DNA of 17,255 nucleotides from an uncultured Clostridia bacterium (GTDB lineage Bacteria > Bacillota_A > Clostridia > Oscillospirales > Oscillospiraceae): NCBI GenBank assembly GCA_946408145.1, contig CAMJQX010000008.1:1-17255 (forward strand). Direction: 5' to 3'. Each line of letters opens with the position of its first letter. Within the stretch, counting starts at the first letter, position 1. Positions 14,535 to 17,255 of the stretch are shown here, in pieces. A program made the position numbers and the translations under genes. The notes under the pieces are model-generated. The model did no database searches. It was not told the origin of the DNA and saw nothing but the letters and a program-made list of their open reading frames with translations.

Positions 14535-15164
14535 TTACTTGGTGCCGAAGATACGGTCGCCCGCGTCGCCCAGGCCGGGGACGATGTAGCCGTGATCGTT
14601 GAGGTGATCGTCCAGCGCGGCGACGTAGATGTCGACGTCGGGGTGATCCTCCTGCATCTTTGCCACGCCCTCCGGAGCGCCGATGATGCTCATGAGCTTG
14701 ATGTGCTTGACGCCGGTCTCCTTGAGGAAGGTGATGGCCGCGGAGGCGGAGCCGCCGGTGGCGAGCATCGGGTCAACCACGATGACGTCGCGCTCCTCGA
14801 TATCGGGGGGCATCTTGAAGTAGTACTTGACAGGCTCAAGGGTCGCGGGGTCGCGGAACAGGCCCACATGGCCCACCTTCACGTTGGGCATCATGCTGAC
14901 CATGCCGTCCACCATGCCGAGGCCCGCGCGGAGGATGGGCACAACGGCCAGCTTCTTGCCGGCGATGCGGCGGCACTTCGCCATGGCCACGGGGGTCTTG
15001 ACCTCGATCTCCTCCAGGGGCAGATCGCGGGTCGCCTCGAAGCACATCAGCATGGCGATCTCGGAAACGAGCTCGCGGAACTCCTTCACGCTGGTGCGCT
15101 CGTCGCGCAGGATGGACAGCTTGTGCTGGATCAGAGGATGGTCAAATACGCATACTTTGCTCAT
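14535..15164 (-). CDS. upp: Uracil phosphoribosyltransferase
   Basis: This 209-residue protein is the standard length for Upp. The PRPP-binding loop is [12 protein letters not shown] (129-140), and the uracil-binding C-terminal region is [12 protein letters not shown] (193-204). The PILRAGLGM segment (76-84) is also typical. It converts uracil and PRPP to UMP plus pyrophosphate in pyrimidine salvage, in the cytoplasm. AAGGAG lies nine bases before the ATG. The gap of 66 bp to tsaB holds only a short hairpin without a T-run and no clear promoter, so upp is probably co-transcribed with tsaE-tsaB, ending at the terminator at 14483-14516. No uracil permease is adjacent. Confidence 0.98.
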   Translation of the reverse strand: MSKVCVFDHPLIQHKLSILRDERTSVKEFRELVSEIAMLMCFEATRDLPLEEIEVKTPVAMAKCRRIAGKKLAVVPILRAGLGMVDGMVSMMPNVKVGHVGLFRDPATLEPVKYYFKMPPDIEERDVIVVDPMLATGGSASAAITFLKETGVKHIKLMSIIGAPEGVAKMQEDHPDVDIYVAALDDHLNDHGYIVPGLGDAGDRIFGTK

Positions 15165-15194
15165 GGTTTCATTCTCCTTATATTTGAATTGTCC

Positions 15195-15212
15195 GGGCCG
15201 TTTTTCCGGCCC
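15195..15212. other. Short hairpin in the tsaB-upp gap
   Basis: GGGCCG (15195-15200) and CGGCCC (15207-15212) flank a T5C loop. On the minus strand no T-run follows, so it is not a clear terminator. It may partly attenuate read-through from tsaB into upp or simply stabilise the upp leader. Confidence 0.35.
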
Positions 15213-15230
15213 GCTCCAAGGGATTACGGT

Positions 15231-15926
15231 TCAGCTCCCGGCATTCATTCTCTCCTGCCGCTCCCGCTCTGCCTGCGACAGGCGCAGATACACGGGCAGC
15301 AGGCTGTCCGCCGTGCCGGGCGTCTTATCCGACGCGGCCATGGCCACGCCCCAGGCGCTCTGCCAGACGAGGTTTTCCGGCGCCGTGCGGAAGGGGATGC
15401 CGGCGCTCTCGAGATACTTTGCCGTGATCGCCGCGCCGTCGCCGACGAGGAAGGCGGGCCTGTCCAGCTCTTTGAGCTGCGGCGCGAGCTCCTCGAGCGC
15501 GATCGGCCTGTCCTCACACAGGCGGACGGGCCTGCCGTCCCGGATCTCGAAGAGGGCGTTGTAGACCTGACTGCGCCGCGCGTCCATCACCGGGCAGACG
15601 ACGCCGCCCGCGGCCAGCCCGTGCCAGGCCATGGCCTCCAGCGTGGAGACGCCCACGCAGGGCTTGTTCGCCGCCCACGCGAGGCCCTTGACCGTCGACA
15701 CGCCGATGCGCACGCCGGTAAAGGAGCCGGGCCCGTGGGCCACGGCGAAGAGATCCACGTCGCCGATCGTGAGCTCGGCGTTCTTGAGCATGTCCTCCGC
15801 CATGGGCAGGAGGGTGCGGCTGTGGGTCAGGGCGCTGCACTGGCTGTACTGGGACAGCAGACAGCCGTCCCGCAGCAGGGCGACGGACGCGGGTCTCGCC
15901 GAAGATTCAAATGCCAGGATCAGCAC
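15231..15926 (-). CDS. tsaB: tRNA threonylcarbamoyladenosine biosynthesis protein TsaB
   Basis: This 231-residue protein of the ASKHA fold has [16 protein letters not shown] at the N-terminus (2-17) and the hallmark AHGPGSFTGVRIGVST, which is conserved across TsaB (YeaZ) proteins. TsaB is an inactive paralogue of TsaD that scaffolds the TsaBDE complex, which makes t6A37 in ANN-reading tRNAs. The C-terminal half is shorter and more variable, as usual. The start is a GTG at 15926 that overlaps the end of tsaE by 7 bp, with a GGGGGCGGAG SD inside tsaE, indicating translational coupling. tsaD is not in the window. Confidence 0.95.
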   Translation of the reverse strand: MLILAFESSARPASVALLRDGCLLSQYSQCSALTHSRTLLPMAEDMLKNAELTIGDVDLFAVAHGPGSFTGVRIGVSTVKGLAWAANKPCVGVSTLEAMAWHGLAAGGVVCPVMDARRSQVYNALFEIRDGRPVRLCEDRPIALEELAPQLKELDRPAFLVGDGAAITAKYLESAGIPFRTAPENLVWQSAWGVAMAASDKTPGTADSLLPVYLRLSQAERERQERMNAGS

Positions 15927-16345
15927 AGCTCCGCCCCCTCGATGCTTATTTTCCGCTTCGTGTCGCCGAGCTTTTCGATGCGCACGACGATCTCATCGCC
16001 GAAAAAGGCGTCTTCCACGTTCTCGCTCCACTCCACGGCGCAGACCGCGCCGCGGGCGAGATAGTCCTCCCAGCCGATGTCGAACAGCTCGTCGGCCCCG
16101 CCGATGCGGTACATGTCGAAATGGATGAGCTCCCGCTCGCCCAGGTATTCGTTGACGATGGTAAAGGTCGGGCTCGAGACGCGGCAGTTGAGGCCCATAC
16201 CGCGGGCCATGCCGCGCACGAAAGCCGTCTTCCCCGCGCCGAGATCGCCGTACATGGCGACCACGCTGCCGCCGGGGAGCCCCGCCGCCAGCCGGGCGCC
16301 GAGCGCCTCGGTCTCCGCTTCGCTGCTGCTGATGAATTCCGCCAT
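15920..16345 (-). CDS. tsaE: tRNA t6A biosynthesis ATPase TsaE
   Basis: This 141-residue protein has a Walker A GDLGAGKT (33-40), the switch-like [11 protein letters not shown] (57-67), HFDMYRI (75-81) and VEWSEN (104-109), all in the TsaE (YjeE) order. It is an ATPase that resets the TsaB-TsaD complex during t6A formation. The ATG at 16345 is chosen because AGGAG sits five bases upstream; an in-frame ATG at 16360 lacks an SD. It leads the tsaE-tsaB-upp run. Confidence 0.95.
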   Translation of the reverse strand: MAEFISSSEAETEALGARLAAGLPGGSVVAMYGDLGAGKTAFVRGMARGMGLNCRVSSPTFTIVNEYLGERELIHFDMYRIGGADELFDIGWEDYLARGAVCAVEWSENVEDAFFGDEIVVRIEKLGDTKRKISIEGAELC

Positions 16346-16362
16346 GAATGCTCCTGTCATGC

Positions 16363-16380
16363 CGGCGGGCCTGCCCGCCG
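16363..16380. promoter_or_regulatory. GC-rich palindrome in the tsaE leader
   Basis: CGGCGGGC (16363-16370) and GCCCGCCG (16373-16380) are perfect reverse complements with a 2-base centre. In the tsaE transcript this hairpin would lie between the predicted start (about 16410) and the SD. It has no T-run and may be an mRNA-stability or attenuation element; the function is a guess. Confidence 0.4.
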
Positions 16381-16416
16381 AACGATGGATTTTAAGAAAT
16401 ATTTACATCTTTGGTT

Positions 16417-16446
16417 ATTATACCACCGACAGGGCCGTTGCGTAAA
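16417..16446 (-). promoter_or_regulatory. Promoter of tsaE-tsaB-upp
   Basis: On the minus strand a perfect TATAAT (16422-16417) with an extended TG (TGG immediately upstream) is paired with a weak -35 TTTACG (16446-16441) at 18 bp. The predicted start is near 16410, giving a leader of about 65 nt. Confidence 0.65.
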
Positions 16447-16466
16447 GTCTTTGTTTGTGCTAAAAT
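16438..16466 (+). promoter_or_regulatory. Promoter of the rodA/ftsW-like gene
   Basis: TTGCGT (16438-16443) and TAAAAT (16461-16466) are separated by 17 bp, with an extended -10 TG at 16458-16459. Initiation is expected near 16473. Its -35 overlaps that of the divergent tsaE promoter. Confidence 0.65.
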
Positions 16467-16507
16467 GTGCTCCATACGATAATCGACGTCTTTTCTCGTC
16501 CCGAAAG

Positions 16508-17255
16508 GTGTGTTTCCCGATTAGCAAGAAGCTCAGACCGTATTTCCGCATGTTCTTTGACCGGGCGGACATGTTCCTGCTCGGCATATGCATCGTCAGC
16601 GCCCTCTTCGGGACGGCGATGGTCTATAAGGCGGCCACCGGCATGGTCGCCGCCGGCGCGGAAATGAACCCGACCAAGCTTGTCTTCGTGCAGCTGCTCT
16701 CCATGTTTCTGGGGATCGGCGCCTTTGTTGTGCTCACCGTGCTGGACGCGGATCTGCTCGGCGAGCAGTGGCGTTCCCTGATCGTCATCAACATACTGCT
16801 GCTGGTCGCGCTCGTTATCTTCGGTGTGGAGGACAACACCGGCAACAAGAGCTGGATCCGCTTCGCCGGTATCGGCATCCAGCCCTCGGAGGTCATCAAA
16901 GTCATCTACATCATCATCAACGCCAAGCACATGACCTGGCTGAAGGAACACAAGAATATCAACTCCGTGTACTCCGTCGGGCAGCTGGGCCTCCATTTTG
17001 TCGTCGTGTTCGCCGCCATCGTCTTTGTCTCCTCCGACTTGGGCTCGGCCTCGATCATCCTGTGCATTTTCGCCGCCATGCTCTTCGTGCTGGGCCTGCG
17101 GCTGTACTGGTTCGCCATCGGCGGCGCCGCGCTGGCCGCGGCGGTCCCCCTGCTCTGGAACCACTTTCTCAAGACTTACCAGAAGGAGCGTCTGCTGGCG
17201 CCCTATGTGCCCAGCATCGACCCGGACGGCTACGGCAAAAACTGGCAGACCGCCC
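16508..17255 (+). CDS. FtsW/RodA/SpoVE family peptidoglycan glycosyltransferase (N-terminal part)
   Basis: The open frame runs off the window end, giving about 249 residues with several hydrophobic membrane segments. SEDS hallmarks are visible: NKSWIRFAGIGIQPSEVIK, and SSDLGSASI, which corresponds to the conserved D-[LF]-G-[TS]-A motif. SEDS proteins polymerise lipid II into glycan strands together with a class B PBP, for elongation (RodA), division (FtsW) or sporulation (SpoVE). The N-terminus and sequence feel closer to RodA, but this is not decisive. The start is uncertain. GTG at 16508 is used here but lacks a good SD. An ATT at 16520 has AAAGGTG nine bases upstream. The first in-frame ATG (16550) has no SD and would trim the cytoplasmic N-tail. 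Confidence 0.85.
   Translation, partial: MCFPISKKLRPYFRMFFDRADMFLLGICIVSALFGTAMVYKAATGMVAAGAEMNPTKLVFVQLLSMFLGIGAFVVLTVLDADLLGEQWRSLIVINILLLVALVIFGVEDNTGNKSWIRFAGIGIQPSEVIKVIYIIINAKHMTWLKEHKNINSVYSVGQLGLHFVVVFAAIVFVSSDLGSASIILCIFAAMLFVLGLRLYWFAIGGAALAAAVPLLWNHFLKTYQKERLLAPYVPSIDPDGYGKNWQTA

Noticed and set aside
16460..17172. Several minus-strand open frames of 78 to 234 codons opposite the SEDS gene.
   Set aside because: They are shadows of the plus-strand FtsW/RodA frame, which carries conserved SEDS motifs. None has a domain or SD.

Overview
The window looks like a chromosomal stretch from a GC-rich, Gram-positive gut-type Clostridia, probably Oscillospirales/Ruminococcaceae-like. That assignment is inferred from several things: purine-rich Shine-Dalgarno (SD) sequences, sigma-A promoters that often carry an extended TGn -10, a class B sortase, LuxS, an EF-G-2-type GTPase, a CyuA-type cysteine desulfidase and a GtrA protein. 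There is no phage, insertion sequence, CRISPR array, tRNA or rRNA. Coding density is high and no gene-free stretch exceeds about 250 bases.

Layout: (i) 1-710 (+) holds the tail of an ABC-F ATPase and a GtrA-like membrane protein whose promoter is overlapped by a perfect 14-bp inverted repeat. (ii) 735-3738 (-) holds an EF-G-like translational GTPase with a consensus promoter and its own terminator, followed by a membrane-anchored SGNH/GDSL-fold protein that has lost key catalytic residues. (iii) 3902-11789 (+) is an apparent six-gene operon from one promoter to one strong terminator: GH2 glycosidase, GH36-type glycosidase, luxS, class B sortase, a DUF1015 protein and cyuA. The luxS/sortase/DUF1015 junctions are ATGA overlaps. 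(iv) 11802-14475 (-) is a three-gene operon from a consensus promoter: a Card1/Can2-like (DUF1887, CARF plus PD-(D/E)xK-type) nuclease, a PuuD-type class I glutamine amidotransferase, and a membrane-anchored alpha/beta hydrolase. (v) 14535-16446 (-) is tsaE-tsaB-upp. (vi) From 16508 (+) runs a FtsW/RodA-family gene that leaves the window. Its promoter lies back-to-back with that of tsaE.

How the genes fit together: the two glycosidases lack signal peptides and probably act on imported oligosaccharides. LuxS (S-ribosylhomocysteine to homocysteine plus DPD/AI-2) and CyuA (cysteine to pyruvate, sulfide and ammonia) give the same operon a sulfur-amino-acid theme. TsaE and TsaB serve tRNA t6A synthesis, Upp uracil salvage, and RodA/FtsW peptidoglycan synthesis. 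The item most worth a second look is the Card1-like nuclease. It sits outside any visible CRISPR context, its CARF motif reads SGGTD rather than the familiar GGTK, and it is packed with an amidotransferase and a membrane hydrolase.
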